Below, in pieces: positions 31,667 through 32,529 of a stretch of 32,529 nt of DNA. Positions within the stretch are counted from its first letter, which is position 1. Each line of letters begins with the position of its first letter. This stretch comes from Alphaproteobacteria bacterium (lineage in GTDB: Bacteria; Pseudomonadota; Alphaproteobacteria; Puniceispirillales; Puniceispirillaceae), in NCBI GenBank assembly GCA_009920665.1, contig RFZL01000026.1, forward strand, positions 1 to 32,529. The letters run 5' to 3'. Made by a program: the position numbers and the translations under genes. Under the pieces are notes generated by a model that was not told the DNA's origin, searched no databases, and was given only the letters and a program-made list of their open reading frames with translations.

Positions 31667-32529
31667 CAGGTGCCTCCTCCGGCGCTGTGCGCCTCGTTCA
31701 TCAGCCCGTCGATGGTGCGGTTCATGACCGTAATCACCTGCGCCAGGCTGCGTTTTTCATCCTTGTTCAGATCACGGAGCGGGGCGCGCGGCGGGCCGGC
31801 AGGCAGGCCGCGGACAGCACAGCCATATTTGATGCATTGCAGGAATTTACCACCCTGTTCCAGGGTCCGCATCAGCGGCAGCATGGCCGACATGATGCGG
31901 CGTCCCAGCGCGAAATCACCATCAACGACGCATGTCTGCCACAGCGCCAGATGCGCCTCGGGCGCAAAGTTGGACCCGGCGCAGACCCAGGACTGCGCGC
32001 CCCAGGCAAAAAATTCCAGCGCCTGGTCATCCATGCCGCAACTCATCTGGATGTGCGGATAGTCGCGGGCCAGCATATGGACCCGGTTGATGTCACCCGA
32101 ACTTTCCTTGATGGCGCAGAAATTCGGGCTGCGCCCAACCCGGTCAAGATATTCCGCGCTCATCTCGGCGGCCATCCGGCCCGGATAGTTATACAGCATG
32201 ATCGGGTTCGCGGCGCGGTCGATGGCCAGCGCATGGAGCGCGTTCTCGCGCGGGGTCGGCTGCGCATAGGGCGGGGTGGTGACCAGCAACGCGTCATACC
32301 CCATATCGCGGATGGCCAGCGCCAGTTCCACCGACTCCTCGGTCCGAACCGCGCCGGTGCCACCGATCAGGGCGACGCGGCCGGCGACGATATCCCGTGC
32401 CCGCCGCAGCGATTCAAGCCGTTCTTCGGTTGAATGGGCGTAATATTCGCCAGTCGTGCCGCCAACCACGATGCCATGAACACCGGTTTCGACCAGATGC
32501 TCGAGGATGGCGGCAAAACCGTCCCAGTC
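31666..32529 (-). CDS. DapA-family (DHDPS/NAL) lyase, 5' end outside window
   Basis: About 287 residues of a class I aldolase-fold protein, missing roughly the first 15-25 residues at the window edge. Signature parts: VVGGTTGEYYAHSTEER, LLVTTPPYAQPT, LYNYPGR with the catalytic Tyr and FCAIKESSGD with the Schiff-base Lys. Several members of this family are not lysine enzymes but sugar-acid or hydroxyproline-pathway lyases. Here the gene is translationally coupled to an aldehyde dehydrogenase (one-base overlap), which favours a catabolic role such as pyrroline-4-hydroxy-2-carboxylate deaminase or 5-keto-4-deoxyglucarate dehydratase over true dapA. The substrate cannot be fixed from sequence. 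Confidence 0.88.
   Translation of the reverse strand, partial: DWDGFAAILEHLVETGVHGIVVGGTTGEYYAHSTEERLESLRRARDIVAGRVALIGGTGAVRTEESVELALAIRDMGYDALLVTTPPYAQPTPRENALHALAIDRAANPIMLYNYPGRMAAEMSAEYLDRVGRSPNFCAIKESSGDINRVHMLARDYPHIQMSCGMDDQALEFFAWGAQSWVCAGSNFAPEAHLALWQTCVVDGDFALGRRIMSAMLPLMRTLEQGGKFLQCIKYGCAVRGLPAGPPRAPLRDLNKDEKRSLAQVITVMNRTIDGLMNEAHSAGGGT

Noticed and set aside
1-32529. CRISPR array, insertion sequence or prophage
   Set aside because: The tandem repeats have no spacers of constant size and no cas genes; no transposase, integrase or phage gene is present.

Overview
The window is a stretch of ordinary chromosome from an alphaproteobacterium, most likely a marine free-living one. The evidence is the gene set: COQ9-family ubiquinone protein, YbjN next to proC, an NDUFAF7/MidA-type methyltransferase after lgt, a petABC cytochrome bc1 operon with aerobic hemF, the DUF1285-Nudix-DUF6111-cca string, a TSUP/TIGR02186 pair, and a DmdA-like aminomethyltransferase. 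A SAR116-like (Puniceispirillum-type) lineage would fit, but this is inference; no 16S gene is present. No tRNA, rRNA, CRISPR array, insertion sequence or prophage was seen.

Layout. 1-3036 (minus): csaA (cut by the window edge), coq9, proC, ybjN and a UbiK/BMFP-type gene. 3189-6046 (plus): lgt, a MidA-type methyltransferase and pgeF, tightly packed, then a 22-residue membrane peptide. 6189-9690 (plus): prs, rplY, pth and ychF, a PRPP/translation block. 9721-11372 (plus): a dienelactone hydrolase and an EamA transporter, closed by a strong bidirectional terminator. 11480-18070 (minus): DUF1285, Nudix, DUF6111, cca, hemF and petABC. 18446-23051 (plus): an unknown gene, an ArsR repressor, TSUP exporter plus TIGR02186 partner, a universal stress protein and a secreted cyclophilin. 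23048-28011: rarD (minus), cspA (plus), then DmdA-like, ltaE and a ferredoxin-reductase-type flavoprotein (minus). 28272-29477 (plus): two hypothetical genes. 29798-32529 (minus): an internally deleted dioxygenase remnant, an aldehyde dehydrogenase and a DapA-family lyase that runs off the window.

The most unusual signal is not a gene. At many gene boundaries the DNA is made of short tandem duplications with periods of about 11-18 bp, often exact. They copy start codons, Shine-Dalgarno sequences and stop codons: csaA start, hemF upstream, the cca N-terminus, both sides of arsR, the TSUP leader, and the ALDH/dioxygenase junction where six 11-bp units lie in perfect phase. They differ from each other in sequence, so they look like the trace of a local duplication process rather than a dispersed repeat family. 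Other points for a second look are the dioxygenase pseudogene, a BigR/SqrR-like ArsR protein with no cysteine next to a sulfur-type exporter, the DmdA-like gene, the 22-residue membrane peptide and several structured leaders.
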